Shown here piece after piece: positions 8,149 to 17,477 of a DNA stretch of 64,000 nucleotides; the first letter of the stretch is position 1; every line of letters starts with the position of its first letter. The DNA is from Olsenella massiliensis (GTDB lineage Bacteria; Actinomycetota; Coriobacteriia; Coriobacteriales; Atopobiaceae): assembly GCF_001457795.1 (NCBI RefSeq), contig NZ_LN898211.1, forward strand, positions 503,038 to 567,037, given 5' to 3'. Below the pieces are notes generated by a model. It saw only the letters and a list, made by a program, of their open reading frames with translations, ran no database searches and was not told where the DNA came from. The translations under genes were made by a program, and so were the position numbers.

Positions 8149-8860
8149 AGCGCTCCGCGATCTGCGGCACGTCCATGAGGCCGTCGGGCAGGTCGTTCGC
8201 TTCGGATGTCGAGGAGGCAGCAGATCCACATATCTCCGCCCCAGCATGTTGGTGTAGCGCAGGTAGCTTAGGTTGAGCCTCTTGCGCAGGTCGATGTCCT
8301 GGCAGCCCGTGCTTCCGTCGGGCAGGGTGACTTTACTGCGGCGCTTCATCGGGACGCCCGGCCGTAGCCGCGGGCGCCTGCATGCTCACGCCGCGCGCCC
8401 TGATAGGGGCACGCGTTATGAGACATGGTTTTCACCAGTCCTTTCCGCCGAACATCGGCACATCCAATGGCAGAAAAGGGTTGGCGTGAGACACTTCCCG
8501 ATGTGATCCGGCGTGGGCATCCCGCGCCAGCCGATAGCCGTTGAAGCGCCAACTTCGACGGCTATCTTGCTCTAAGCGCAGGCAGCGCGACCGCCTCCTT
8601 TCACGGAGCAAGAGGCAAGAATGCGCGTCTCGTATTCGGTCAGGGCTTTGAGCCGTAGTCGTGGCGCCTCACCGTCCTGCCCTTGGCGGAGCGCGCGGCC
8701 GTAGCTCACCAGGAGGTCGTCATGGATGGCTTCGACATCGAGCTTCGGTTTAAAGGCAATGTTGGGTGGTCCAGAAAAACCACCGCAGTCCCAAATGGCA
8801 ATAAGAGCCAAAATGGCAAAAAACAAGTGTACTATTTTGATAAAAAATAAAAATGAGGCC
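8149..8860. other. Relic DNA between doc and the adhesin promoter
   Basis: On the minus strand, 8349 to about 8220 reads MKRRSKVTLPDGSTGCQDID and onward, and a neighbouring frame then gives NDLPDGLMDVPQIAERF. The latter resembles the start of the excisionase-like helix-turn-helix in the 23612-24058 gene ([12 protein letters not shown]). The minus frame 8572-8760 contains LRLKALTEYETRILASC, which I cannot place. I take the stretch as decayed element genes. Confidence 0.35.
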
Positions 8861-8864
8861 ACAA

Positions 8865-8893
8865 TTGAGATGTGGCGAGTGCATGATTATAGT
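8865..8893 (+). promoter_or_regulatory. Sigma-A-type promoter for the SHIRT adhesin
   Basis: TTGAGA (8865-8870), exactly 17 bases, TATAGT (8888-8893). It lies in AT-rich sequence unlike its surroundings and would give a leader of about 175 nt before ATG 9076. Confidence 0.55.
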
Positions 8894-9042
8894 GTATACG
8901 TATCAATCGTTGGAGTTGTATGACGTATTCATTTGTAACGAAGGATGTAAATACTACTCAAAGGTGGCAACAAATCTACCGTGCTTTGTAAAAAATCATA
9001 TGGGATTAATCAAATTAATAGGAGACGTCAGAGAAAGGAAAA

Positions 9043-9065
9043 CCCAACGCTATAGCGTAGTTGGG
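9043..9065 (+). promoter_or_regulatory. Leader hairpin at the adhesin start
   Basis: CCCAAC and GTTGGG pair around the palindrome ACGCTATAGCGT. The best Shine-Dalgarno candidates (AGGAGA at about 9020, GAAAGGA at about 9033) are too far from ATG 9076. Folding this hairpin would bring GAAAGGA close to the start. The effect on translation is inference. Confidence 0.4.
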
Positions 9066-9075
9066 TAACGTAGTT

Positions 9076-11979
9076 ATGATAATAAAAAAGCATAAAAATG
9101 TTATCAAAGTTTTTTCGTTCGCATTGATGCCCCTGATGGTTTTGTCCCTGTCATGGGCACCAATTACGTATGCCAAAAACTTGCAAGACCAACCTCAATC
9201 TGAAACGCCAATTGATACTCCTGCAAAGGAAGAACCATCAAGCATCAAATCCAACGAGGAACAGGGTGATGGCCTAGAAATAGGACCGGAGATTGTTGAT
9301 CAACCCGTGCGTCGATCAACTTTACCGGCACCGACCATTGGCAAGGTCTTTTACGATGCCACAACTATATCTGGCGGTAATGTACAACGAAAAAGAGTTG
9401 GTGGAAAGACCGTAAGATCGACTGTATATGTGACCCTAAAAGATAAGAACGGTAACGAAAAAGCCACTGTTTCCGTCACCCCCAGCAGTGGAGTTACGTG
9501 GACGGTAAATCTACCTGGCGGCGTTACCGTTGCAGAAGGCGATACCGTCACTGCCTATCAAACCTTGGCTGGCGATACATCTGATGTGGTGACCGCAAAT
9601 GCTGAGCCATCAAAAGCCTTCGAGAATAAAGACAAATTGAAGATGCCCGTCGGCGAAATCTGGATTGAACAAACGAACGCTAACATTGTAAATGACGATG
9701 AGCAAGCAGAAGCTACTGAAATGTTGAAGAACGCCAATCCGGACATTGCGGGAGACTTTAGTAGTGTCAAATTCTCAATCAATGGCACGGAACATGCTTA
9801 CTATGAAGTAACCTATACCGATGGATCAACCTCCGGAAAAATTGAAGCTCCGGACCTAAAAATCAAACAGGTAACCGAAACTTCAATGGGCGCTACCATT
9901 GGTGATATCACAGTTGTCGACAATGTTATTAAAGGAAAACTGGCTGGACCAGGACCTTTTGATGGCATAAAAGTACAATTAGTCCTTAATGTTAATAAGA
10001 ATAAATTAGATCAATATTGTAATGAAAATAAGTGTCTAGTTGACAAAGACTCATCTAAACCGGTAGATACAGTTGTAGATACTACAACAGGAGAGTTTTC
10101 ATATACAATTCCAAATCCTGACTTAAAAATTGATCAAATAGTTGGTGTTTCTGTAAAAGAACCCCATAAATTTATATCTTGTTCCACAACAACTGTTCAA
10201 CCGGCACCAGTAGGAAAAACAGAAGTTAGAGACCCTAGAAAACTAACAGAAGATGATAAAACAGCTATAGTTGCAGCTATTAAAGAAGCATATACAGTAA
10301 ATGGAGAATCTAAATTACCAAACGGAACTGGATTCTATAAAGACATACCTGCATTTATAGAGTTTGATAAAGATGGAAACGTAAGAATAATCAACCCAAG
10401 TAATGTAAACGCTAGCTGGTCAGGCGGAACTTTTGTACCTAATAAAAAGGCTGATGGTTCACTTGATGTAAAAGATGAGTCTGAAGTCATTAAATACCTT
10501 GCCAAAGATCTAGTGAAAAATATTGCACCTAAATCTCCTGCGATTGCGGTAGATACGGATAATGGCGAAGTAACTATTACCCCACCAGCTTACAAAGTAC
10601 CTGGTGATGATACCGACCTGCTGTCCTACACGATTACCTATAAAGATGCTTCTGGAGCGGAGAAAACCGTCACTGCAACGCGAGATTTGAAAACCAATAA
10701 ATGGAGCGGAACTGGCGTTGATGAGAACACCGGCGTGATTACTCTGAGTGTCGAAGACATCGAACTCGCTGGAACCATCAAGGCAACCGCAAAGGATAAT
10801 GGTGGTCTCGAGGGAGACACCGACAAGCTCGATTCAGTTGAGGAAAGCAAGACGCTCGAAACGGCCACTGTTAGCTACAATGGCAACGGCGGCGCTGGCA
10901 AAATGGATGGCAAGAAGCTCAACAAGGGCTCAAAGTACAAGATTTTGAGCAATGCTTTCACCGCTCCTGAAAATCAGGAATTTGACACCTGGGAAGTAAA
11001 TGGCAAAAAACTAGCGCCAGGCACTGAGATTACGGTTGACAAAGATACGCAAGTCAAAGCAATTTGGAAGGAGAGCCGGGTCAAGCTAAAAATCACTACA
11101 TCCGTAACAAACGGAACCATTGATCCGAGCTGCGATGTTTATAAGGGAGACAACAAGACCATAAACTATGCGCCAAACGATGGTTACAAGCTAAAGAGCG
11201 TAACCGTCGATGGCACGGAAGTGGATATATCTACGTATCCAAATAGCTATACCTTTACGAATCTCGATAAAAACCATGAGATAGCCGTTGTGTATGAACT
11301 CCCTACATACACAGTGACTTATAACTGGGGCGGAGAGGCACCGGAAGGAAAGGCTGTTCCAAAAGATACAGGCAGCTACCACAAGGGTGATCACTACACC
11401 GTAGATACCACCTACAAGGCTGGCGACACGGCAGAGGGCGAGAAGGACGGCAAGAAGGGCACGTGGGCCTTCAGCGGCTGGACCGACCCGAACAACGGCA
11501 CCATGGGCGACGGGGACGCGACCATCACGGGCTCCTGGACGTTCACGGAGGCCGCCAAGCACCAGGTCACCTACGACTGGGGCGCCGACGCGCCGGCAGG
11601 GAAGGACCTGCCGAAGGACAGCGGCAGCTACTACGCCGGCGACCACTACGACGTGGACGCCACCTACAAGGCTGGCGACACGGCAGAGGGCGAGAAGGAC
11701 GGCAAGAAGGGCACGTGGGCCTTCAGCGGCTGGACCGACCCGAACAACGGCACCATGGGCGACGGGGACGCGACCATCACGGGCTCCTGGACGTTCACGG
11801 AAGAACCGGCCAACCCGAAAGATCCAAAGAACCCAGGAACAGCAAAGCCATCTTCTGCAAATGTTCTACCAAAAACTGGCGATGCAACGAGTACACCATT
11901 CTATGTAGGTGTTATGACACTGATTGGATCTGCTCTATTAGCGCTAGCACGGGGGCTTAAGAAAAATAACAACCAATAG
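9076..11979 (+). CDS. Mosaic LPXTG adhesin with InlB-type and SHIRT repeats
   Basis: A signal peptide (IKKHKNVIKVFSF, hydrophobic core, ITYA-KN) leads a 967-residue wall protein. A Ser/Pro-rich stalk and Ig-like modules are followed by a Listeria-Bacteroides (InlB B-repeat-like) module (VSYNGNGGAGKMDGKKL to VKAIWKES). Next come a divergent repeat and two SHIRT-like repeats (YNWGGEAPEGKAVPKDTGSY and YDWGADAPAGKDLPKDSGSY). It ends with LPKTG, a membrane span and KKNNNQ. Base use changes sharply along the gene: moderate GC at first, very AT-rich around 9950-10530, then very GC-rich in the SHIRT part. This marks a gene assembled by recombination. ATG 9076 gives the better signal peptide; TTG 9061 is possible. 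It is likely an extended host- or biofilm-binding adhesin. Confidence 0.88.
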   Translation: MIIKKHKNVIKVFSFALMPLMVLSLSWAPITYAKNLQDQPQSETPIDTPAKEEPSSIKSNEEQGDGLEIGPEIVDQPVRRSTLPAPTIGKVFYDATTISGGNVQRKRVGGKTVRSTVYVTLKDKNGNEKATVSVTPSSGVTWTVNLPGGVTVAEGDTVTAYQTLAGDTSDVVTANAEPSKAFENKDKLKMPVGEIWIEQTNANIVNDDEQAEATEMLKNANPDIAGDFSSVKFSINGTEHAYYEVTYTDGSTSGKIEAPDLKIKQVTETSMGATIGDITVVDNVIKGKLAGPGPFDGIKVQLVLNVNKNKLDQYCNENKCLVDKDSSKPVDTVVDTTTGEFSYTIPNPDLKIDQIVGVSVKEPHKFISCSTTTVQPAPVGKTEVRDPRKLTEDDKTAIVAAIKEAYTVNGESKLPNGTGFYKDIPAFIEFDKDGNVRIINPSNVNASWSGGTFVPNKKADGSLDVKDESEVIKYLAKDLVKNIAPKSPAIAVDTDNGEVTITPPAYKVPGDDTDLLSYTITYKDASGAEKTVTATRDLKTNKWSGTGVDENTGVITLSVEDIELAGTIKATAKDNGGLEGDTDKLDSVEESKTLETATVSYNGNGGAGKMDGKKLNKGSKYKILSNAFTAPENQEFDTWEVNGKKLAPGTEITVDKDTQVKAIWKESRVKLKITTSVTNGTIDPSCDVYKGDNKTINYAPNDGYKLKSVTVDGTEVDISTYPNSYTFTNLDKNHEIAVVYELPTYTVTYNWGGEAPEGKAVPKDTGSYHKGDHYTVDTTYKAGDTAEGEKDGKKGTWAFSGWTDPNNGTMGDGDATITGSWTFTEAAKHQVTYDWGADAPAGKDLPKDSGSYYAGDHYDVDATYKAGDTAEGEKDGKKGTWAFSGWTDPNNGTMGDGDATITGSWTFTEEPANPKDPKNPGTAKPSSANVLPKTGDATSTPFYVGVMTLIGSALLALARGLKKNNNQ
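11408..11801 (+). repeat. 142-bp identical direct repeat inside the adhesin
   Basis: 11408-11549 and 11660-11801 are base-for-base the same, offset by 252 bp, and encode the second half of each SHIRT-like repeat. Such identity implies recent duplication or gene conversion and allows repeat-number change by slippage. Confidence 0.9.
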
Positions 11980-12018
11980 GTTAGGCAGTGCAACATAGGG
12001 AGTTTGCCATCCCAACAA

Positions 12019-12056
12019 AACGGTATAGTCGTGAAATGCGGCTATACCGTTTTTTC
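12019..12056 (+). terminator. Terminator of the SHIRT adhesin gene
   Basis: AACGGTATAG and CTATACCGTT form a stem followed by T5, 39 bp after the stop codon. Confidence 0.85.
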
Positions 12057-12238
12057 GTCTTTCTTTTTCTGAGGTGGCATAAACTCATCGATGCAGTCCC
12101 ATACGATACGCATCCTCTGCATCCTGCGAGCACTAAGAATGACTTTGTGAAGGCCAGCCTCAGGCATCGAAAGGTTGTTTGCCTTGAAGTGCCCGCCTTC
12201 ATTGTCATGCTTGACAGCTTTACCGTTCGACCTTGTAA

Positions 12239-12466
12239 TCATTCCAGCACTTTGACTCGTGGCTCCCTGCCGCCGACCAGCGTCGGGTGAGGGGTCGTCT
12301 TGCCGTCCTTGCCGGTGCCGTTTCGCTCACCGATGACGAGCTCGCCATTCTCCTTAACGGTATAGGTGTAGTGATTGTCCGTCGGCTTTTCTGCATGGTT
12401 GACGAGAACGCCATCGCTCACGCTGTCATGAGCGTTAACCGCTGTTGGGTTACGGGCTGGTGCCAC
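12239..12466 (-). pseudogene. Fragment of a Cna-like surface protein
   Basis: The frame reads DNHYTYTVKENGELVIGERN and then GKTTPHPTLV, a pattern seen in Coriobacteriia surface proteins. There is no signal peptide, sorting signal or credible start. The rest of the gene is absent, so I call it a relic. Confidence 0.4.
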
Positions 12467-12467
12467 G

Positions 12468-12720
12468 ATGGATGTTCACCTTAAAGACCTTAGCCGTACG
12501 GGTGAAGGCGCGGACAAGACTACGGTGCAAAAAGGCACGTGGGACTTGCGCTTCAAGATGGATTATGAGAATACGGGCCACAATCTCAAAAAGGCAAGTA
12601 AGTTTACCTACAACGGTCATGCCGCTGAGCTTTGCTCTGGTAGCTTGTCTCCTGTGGCGTTGAGTCTTGAGTTCACCACTGACGACCGTATGGATGATTT
12701 TAGTAATGTGCCTAGTGGCA
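12468..12720 (+). pseudogene. Fragment of an anti-sigma-type DUF4179/DUF5643-like protein
   Basis: The frame contains KGTWDLRFKMDYENTGHN and LCSGSLSPVALSLEFTTDD, which resembles the C-terminal extracellular domain of DUF4179-type anti-sigma factors. The N-terminal sigma-binding and membrane parts are missing and the sequence runs into the nrdG relic on the other strand. Confidence 0.4.
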
Positions 12721-12749
12721 AGGCTCCCGACAAGATGAGCGCTCAACAG

Positions 12750-13079
12750 ACCAGCTATCCACGTAAAGCCTGAATATGACCAGATAGTCTTGCGCGGACA
12801 TTCATGACGCACGCGCTCAAGAAAATCTACCAAACCACGTTGATTGGCTGGTTCGAAGGGTTCGCCACCCAATAGAGTAAGGCCTTGGATATAGTCTGGC
12901 GTGAGGCTATCGATAATCTGCTGTTGTACCGCCTTATCAAACGGATTGCCATATTCAAAAGACCAAGCCTCGGGATTAAAGCAAAACGGACAGGCGCGAC
13001 GGCAGCCAGATACAAACAGCGTTGTTCTTACGCCAATGCCGTTGGCAATATCGCACTATTTGATAGTGACGTAATTCAT
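12750..13079 (-). pseudogene. nrdG: Anaerobic ribonucleotide reductase activase, truncated
   Basis: From ATG 13079 the frame reads MNYVTIK, then TAG (13056-13058), then CDIANGIGVRTTLFVSGC. The radical-SAM cluster motif is CRRACPFC, followed by LTLLGGEPFEPANQRGLVDF and TIWSYSGFTW. NrdG activates NrdD and is normally about 170 residues. This copy has a stop in place of the conserved Tyr of KYCDIANG and loses its C-terminus near 12750. No nrdD lies beside it. It is a dead fragment. Confidence 0.75.
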
Positions 13080-13274
13080 ATTCTCCCCCTGCCTGGGCAT
13101 AGGGCTCAATGTCTTTGCAAAGTAGTCCTTTGATTTGTCAGACCCATTTGTATGCCTGAAGTTAAGGAAATCTTTCGAATTTTGCTTCTGGTTCCTTAAA
13201 GGGCGGTCAGAAGACAATGTGCTTAAGCGATACAACCCTGTCGTGAAATGCCGCAAGTCAGGAAAGGAGGGCGC

Positions 13275-14126
13275 ATGGAAGTTATCCGCGAAGGGTCTAT
13301 GTCTCATAATGATGTTGTCTATAGAGGCGGCGTAACTCGCTATAGCCGTAGCGCTTCAACACTTCGGTCGTATCAGCGCCGAGCGCATTGCCAACATCGT
13401 CATCGCGGCTGGTTCAAGCGCGTTATCATCCTTTTTTTCCTTACGTTTACGTTCCTTGGGGCTATCTGTTTTCAACAGGGCTTGCTGCCATGGCAACGCC
13501 TTTCCAAGACCACTCCTGCCGAGCTTGTCAGTCTTTTTGAACGCAATCCCGAAGCACGCCAGTTTGTTTTGGATTATGACAAGCACCACAACGATCATCC
13601 AACTATTGATCTTTCTGAATACGCTCACAGTCCCATGGTTCCGCTCTTCTTGCAGTGGGATGAGCGCTGGGGCTATACCAACTATGCGGGTCAGTATTTT
13701 GCGCTTTCTGGTTGTGGTCCGAGCTGTTTATCGATGGCCTATATCTATCTTACGGGGGACACATCGATGTCGCCTCTTGCGATGGGCGAGTTTGCAACAG
13801 CCCAGGGTTATGCAGTCGATGGAGAGGGTAGTGCCTGGGCGCTCATATCTCAGGGCGGTCGAAAATTAGGTTTAGATGTGACCGAGATTCCCCTGCAAGA
13901 GAAACGTGTTAAGACAAACCTCGAAGCAGGCAATCCCATTATTTGCATCATGGGCCGGGGTGATTTTACCAAGACTGGTCATTTTATTGTTCTCGCTGGT
14001 CTTAGGGAAGATGGTATCGTTGTGCGTGATCCCAATAGCAGAGAACGCTCCAATAAGATTTGGACCTACGATGAGCTTGAGGGCCAGATTCAAAATCTCT
14101 GGGTCCTGCGCAGAAGTCAAGTCTAA
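13275..14126 (+). CDS. Membrane-anchored C39-like cysteine peptidase
   Basis: ATG 13275 follows AAAGGAGG by four bases, giving 283 residues; the frame is open further up. A basic N-terminal tail (about 1-50, many Arg/His) precedes one membrane helix (VIILFFLTFTFLGAICF). The outside domain has the papain-like C39_2 pattern. The catalytic Cys is in ALSGCGPSCLSMAYIYL, the His in TKTGHFIVLAGL and the Asp in VVRDPNS. PMVPLFLQWDERWGYTNYAG is the usual family opening. Such proteins cleave peptides or peptidoglycan-linked substrates at the cell surface. It stands 122 bp upstream of a two-component system in the same direction, which may control it. Confidence 0.85.
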   Translation: MEVIREGSMSHNDVVYRGGVTRYSRSASTLRSYQRRAHCQHRHRGWFKRVIILFFLTFTFLGAICFQQGLLPWQRLSKTTPAELVSLFERNPEARQFVLDYDKHHNDHPTIDLSEYAHSPMVPLFLQWDERWGYTNYAGQYFALSGCGPSCLSMAYIYLTGDTSMSPLAMGEFATAQGYAVDGEGSAWALISQGGRKLGLDVTEIPLQEKRVKTNLEAGNPIICIMGRGDFTKTGHFIVLAGLREDGIVVRDPNSRERSNKIWTYDELEGQIQNLWVLRRSQV

Positions 14127-14248
14127 CAAGCAGAACTTGCCGCCTGCCACCTCATATATCCTCGTGAGAAAACGCTCTTGTTCGTATACCACCTGCCCTG
14201 ACGAAACGTTGTATTGAAATGCAAGGGTCTATGTGAGAAAGAGTTCAG

Positions 14249-14968
14249 ATGTATCGCATTCTTCTAGTGGATGACGACCGTGATATTGTTGGTGCGCTCA
14301 AGATTTATCTGCAAAATCCCGACTATGAACTGCTTTGTGCCTATGACGGCAAGCAAGCTGTTGCGATGGTAGAGCAGGGGATTGAAGACAGCCGTCCCAT
14401 CGATTTGGTTTTGCTTGATGTGATGATGCCCGTGATGGATGGTCCGGCGGCACTGGTACAAATCCGCAAGCTCAGCAATGTGTCGGTGATTATGCTTACC
14501 GCAAAAAGTGAGGACGCAGACAAGGTGCTCGGTCTTGATTTGGGTGCTGATGATTATATCACCAAGCCCTTTGTACCTGCAGAGTTATTGGCACGCGTGC
14601 GTAGTGCGCTGCGCCGATACAAGCGGCTCGGCGCCGCCAATCCTCAGGACGAGGAGGCTGCCACAACGCTTGTGCTTGGTGGTATCGAACTCAATGATGC
14701 CGCAAAAAAAGTTACCGTAGATGGCGAAGCGGTTGCGCTTACACCCAAAGAATATGACATCTGCCATTTTCTCATGAAGCATCCTGGACGTGTCTACAGC
14801 CCAGCTGCAATCTACGAGGCAGTCTGGGGCGCGCCTTCGTATGGCTGTGAAAATACCGTTGCTGTTCACGTACGTCATCTGCGAGAAAAAATAGAGATTA
14901 ACCCTGCTGAGCCTCGCTATCTCATGGTGGTGTGGGGCCGCGGCTACAAGATGGGAGGCGCACGATGA
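14249..14968 (+). CDS. OmpR/PhoB-family response regulator
   Basis: The receiver domain starts ILLVDDDRDIVGALKIYL, has the phospho-acceptor Asp in LVLLDVMMPVMDG, the Thr in IMLTAKS and the Lys in YITKPF. A winged-helix DNA-binding domain follows (LTPKEYDICHFLMKHPGRV to GRGYKM). The length of 239 residues is normal. Its stop overlaps the ATG of the kinase gene (ATGA), so the two are coupled. The target genes are unknown; the C39-like peptidase just upstream is the nearest candidate. Confidence 0.93.
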   Translation: MYRILLVDDDRDIVGALKIYLQNPDYELLCAYDGKQAVAMVEQGIEDSRPIDLVLLDVMMPVMDGPAALVQIRKLSNVSVIMLTAKSEDADKVLGLDLGADDYITKPFVPAELLARVRSALRRYKRLGAANPQDEEAATTLVLGGIELNDAAKKVTVDGEAVALTPKEYDICHFLMKHPGRVYSPAAIYEAVWGAPSYGCENTVAVHVRHLREKIEINPAEPRYLMVVWGRGYKMGGAR

Positions 14969-16341
14969 AGCGCAACAACCAGCAAATCCCCAATGAGCAC
15001 GCTGGTGCCCTTTGGGTTTGGCTCATGTGCGTCTTGGCGGTTATCAGCGTCTTTTTGTTGGTTCCTCTGGTCCATGCCTTTTTTATCTATGCTGCACATG
15101 GCATGACCGATTTCCCTGAGAGCTATTACGTTATGTGCGCTCTTGATTGTGCACTAGTGCTCTTTATGCTCTTTGTGGCAAAGCATTGGGCGATGGCTGA
15201 CGACATCAAAACCGCTTGGTCACACCTTTGGCGCTGGGCACTGGGATATGTCGCAGTCGTCGTCGTAGTACTGTTTTGCGTATCCTCGGGTCTTTTTATC
15301 GCGTTGCTGGTGTTAGCGCTGTGTTCTTTAAGCTTTGTGATGCTGGGTGAACGCCAGGCCCGTCTTGACGATATAAGCAAAACAATTAAGCGTCTGGCTG
15401 CTGGTGACTTTACAGCGCAGGTGGATGAAAGTTTGATGCGCGGTAATCTTCGCGAGCTCGCAAGCGATATCAATAGATTAGCGCACGTGAGCTCTGTGGC
15501 TGCAGATGAGCAGGCTAATGCCTTGCGCTTGAGTCTTGATGCCGAGCAGGACAAGGTGCGCGCTGAGCGTCTCCGCACCGAGCTCATTGCCAATGTGAGC
15601 CATGATCTCAAGACGCCGTTGACTTCGGTAATCAACTATGCCGATTTGCTTTCTGCTGAGCTTGCTATTGCTCCAGAGGGTCGCGATGAAGACAAGCTTG
15701 AGGAATGCTCTGATGTGCTCGCCCGTCAGTCTGTGCGCCTACGCAAGCTCATTGAGGATTTGATTGAGGCTTCCAAGGCACAGACAGGCAATATCTCAGT
15801 TGCACTGGCGCCGCTTGATGCTTCTGTGCTGGTGGCGCAGGCAGGTGGTGAGTGGACAGAGCGCCTGGACAAGCAGAACATTCAGCTGATATGCACCACT
15901 TCTGACGAGCCGTTGATGATTAATGCCGATGGTAGGCAGATGGGTCGCATCTTTGACAACATCCTTAGCAATGTGTCCAAGTATGCCATGGCAGGGACAA
16001 GGGCTTATTTCAGCGCTCAGCCCTCAGCTGAGGGGGGAGTAGACATTAGCTGCAAGAATATCTCTGCAACGCAGTTGAATATCAGTGCGGAAGAACTGCT
16101 AGAGCGCTTTGTGCGGGGAGACGCTTCACGCACGACCGAAGGTTCGGGTTTGGGTCTTTCGATTGCTCAGAGTCTGATGGAGCTTCAAGGTGGGAGTTTG
16201 AAACTTGCAATAGATGCAGATCTGTTTTCAGTGACGCTTCACTTTCCCAGCGCAGCCATAACTACCGACAGCCCTCATGCGCTTAGTGCTTCTCATGCAG
16301 CGCCTGTTAGTCTCACTGCCAGCGCTTCTCATGCAGAGTAG
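14965..16341 (+). CDS. Sensor histidine kinase
   Basis: Start at ATG 14965 (458 residues), coupled to the regulator gene. Four hydrophobic segments at about 15-145 leave little outside sequence, suggesting an intramembrane-sensing kinase. A HAMP-like stretch (LAAGDFTAQVDESLMRGNL) leads to the H-box LIANVSHDLKTPLTSVINYA, the N-box (FDNILSNVSKYA) and the G-box GSGLGLSIAQSLMELQGG. The protein ends with a short Ala/Ser/His tail repeating SHA, which is not part of the kinase domain. Confidence 0.92.
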   Translation: MKRNNQQIPNEHAGALWVWLMCVLAVISVFLLVPLVHAFFIYAAHGMTDFPESYYVMCALDCALVLFMLFVAKHWAMADDIKTAWSHLWRWALGYVAVVVVVLFCVSSGLFIALLVLALCSLSFVMLGERQARLDDISKTIKRLAAGDFTAQVDESLMRGNLRELASDINRLAHVSSVAADEQANALRLSLDAEQDKVRAERLRTELIANVSHDLKTPLTSVINYADLLSAELAIAPEGRDEDKLEECSDVLARQSVRLRKLIEDLIEASKAQTGNISVALAPLDASVLVAQAGGEWTERLDKQNIQLICTTSDEPLMINADGRQMGRIFDNILSNVSKYAMAGTRAYFSAQPSAEGGVDISCKNISATQLNISAEELLERFVRGDASRTTEGSGLGLSIAQSLMELQGGSLKLAIDADLFSVTLHFPSAAITTDSPHALSASHAAPVSLTASASHAE

Positions 16342-16655
16342 TCTTTAGTGGTGCGAGTGCGGGCGTTTGCCTTATTTGATGAGATGATAACGGCAAACTT
16401 CTTCCACGTGAGATGATGAAAAAAGAAGGGGCTTTTGATACAGCCTCCTGCGCCTGCCGGGTTATCGCTGTGTTTGCTTACAAGTTCTTAATTGCGTCTG
16501 AATATTTGGACAAGAGGAAATCGTCGAAACAGTCAAACCCGGCTTTACCTTCCCGTCGATCTTCCATGATATGACCGCTCCGCTAGAGCAATCTATGCAG
16601 TAAAGGTGTCTGTATGGAGGCTAGGGGCTACAACGCTCTGATGCGCGGCGTCTCC
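16342..16655. other. Gene-free stretch
   Basis: I see no supported gene or clear terminator here; short frames lack ribosome sites. Confidence 0.4.
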
Positions 16656-16955
16656 CTATGGTCGACGATGAAATGGCCCGTCGCTGATCTCAGCGAGGCG
16701 TGCGTTTAGCTTGTCAAAAAGCTTGGGCGTACGAGCTTTGTCCACATTTTCTTGCCCCTCGTTGAACCAACACGCCATACCGTGCGAGCCGAACTCGTAG
16801 TAGAAATCGTACAGCTTGCCAATCTTTCCGTTTAAAGACACTACGACTGAATCGTCGTGAACCAAGGGAAGGCTGTCTGTCTCTACACCGGCGTCCTCTA
16901 TGCAGGTCCAAACTGGCTCATGCAGGAGCTCGTTCATGATTTTGATGGCGAGCAT
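16656..16955 (-). CDS. Immunity-like small acidic protein (copy 2)
   Basis: A 99-residue protein clearly paralogous to 6314-6640: LAIKIMNELLHEPVWTC, LPLVHDDSVVVSLNGKIGKL, YDFYYEFGSHGMACWFNEGQ and LNARLAEISDGPF. ATG 16955 follows AAAGGAG. The C-terminus differs from copy 1. Remains of the same toxin C-terminus lie directly upstream. As the toxin is gone, it would act as an orphan immunity gene against toxin made by neighbours; that role is inferred. Confidence 0.68.
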   Translation of the reverse strand: MLAIKIMNELLHEPVWTCIEDAGVETDSLPLVHDDSVVVSLNGKIGKLYDFYYEFGSHGMACWFNEGQENVDKARTPKLFDKLNARLAEISDGPFHRRP

Positions 16956-17060
16956 CAGGACTCCTTTCCGCACGTGCGAGGGACGCCGAGACGATGAGGC
17001 CGCTTGTGCCTACGCAAGTGACCACACCATGGCGGCGCTCATGCTCTGTGAGATTTTCAA
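16956..17060 (-). pseudogene. Remnant of the same toxin C-terminus (copy 2)
   Basis: The minus strand reads GVVTCVGTSGLIVSA, matching CIITGVGTNGFIVSA of the toxin relic at 6640-7149. A shift then gives a PSHVRKG-like tail before the immunity gene. Everything upstream of this motif is missing. Confidence 0.6.
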
Positions 17061-17262
17061 TGGCCCCTGGCTGCTTGCTTGCAGGGACCGCCTGACATGT
17101 TTGAGCTGCTCCCATTTCTTGATGTCCAAGTTTGGGAGGCAGTTCAATAGTTTTAAACGGTTCAAGTTTTGAAAATGTAGTTCAGAAGTTTAGGCTGAAA
17201 CTTTTGTCTGATAGTTTCTGGCCAATCCGGCGGTCCTCAGGAATTCGATTTGAGTTAGAGAA

Positions 17263-17415
17263 GCGAAGGTGTCCGAAACGATGGGGAAGGATGCCGTGAG
17301 GAACTTCTCCTGCCTCGACAGCCTGTCTGGCTACGAAGTCGGTTTTGGGCATGTGGTCCGTCAGACTCCGGATTCATATTTCATCACTCATGAAGTACAG
17401 GCGGTTTCCGTATAA
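17263..17415 (+). pseudogene. C-terminal relic of a DUF4143 AAA-type ATPase (copy 1)
   Basis: The frame reads DAVRNFSCLDSLSGYEVGFG and HVVRQTPDSYFITHEVQAVSV then TAA. It is almost the same as the 52140-52292 sequence, which is a clearer DUF4143 end. Similarity between the two loci continues beyond the stop to about 17475/52340. Confidence 0.65.
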
Positions 17416-17477
17416 GCAATTAGATATGTGCGTGAGCTCTTATCGGCTACATGGAGGCCGAGGTTCCCAGCGCTAAC

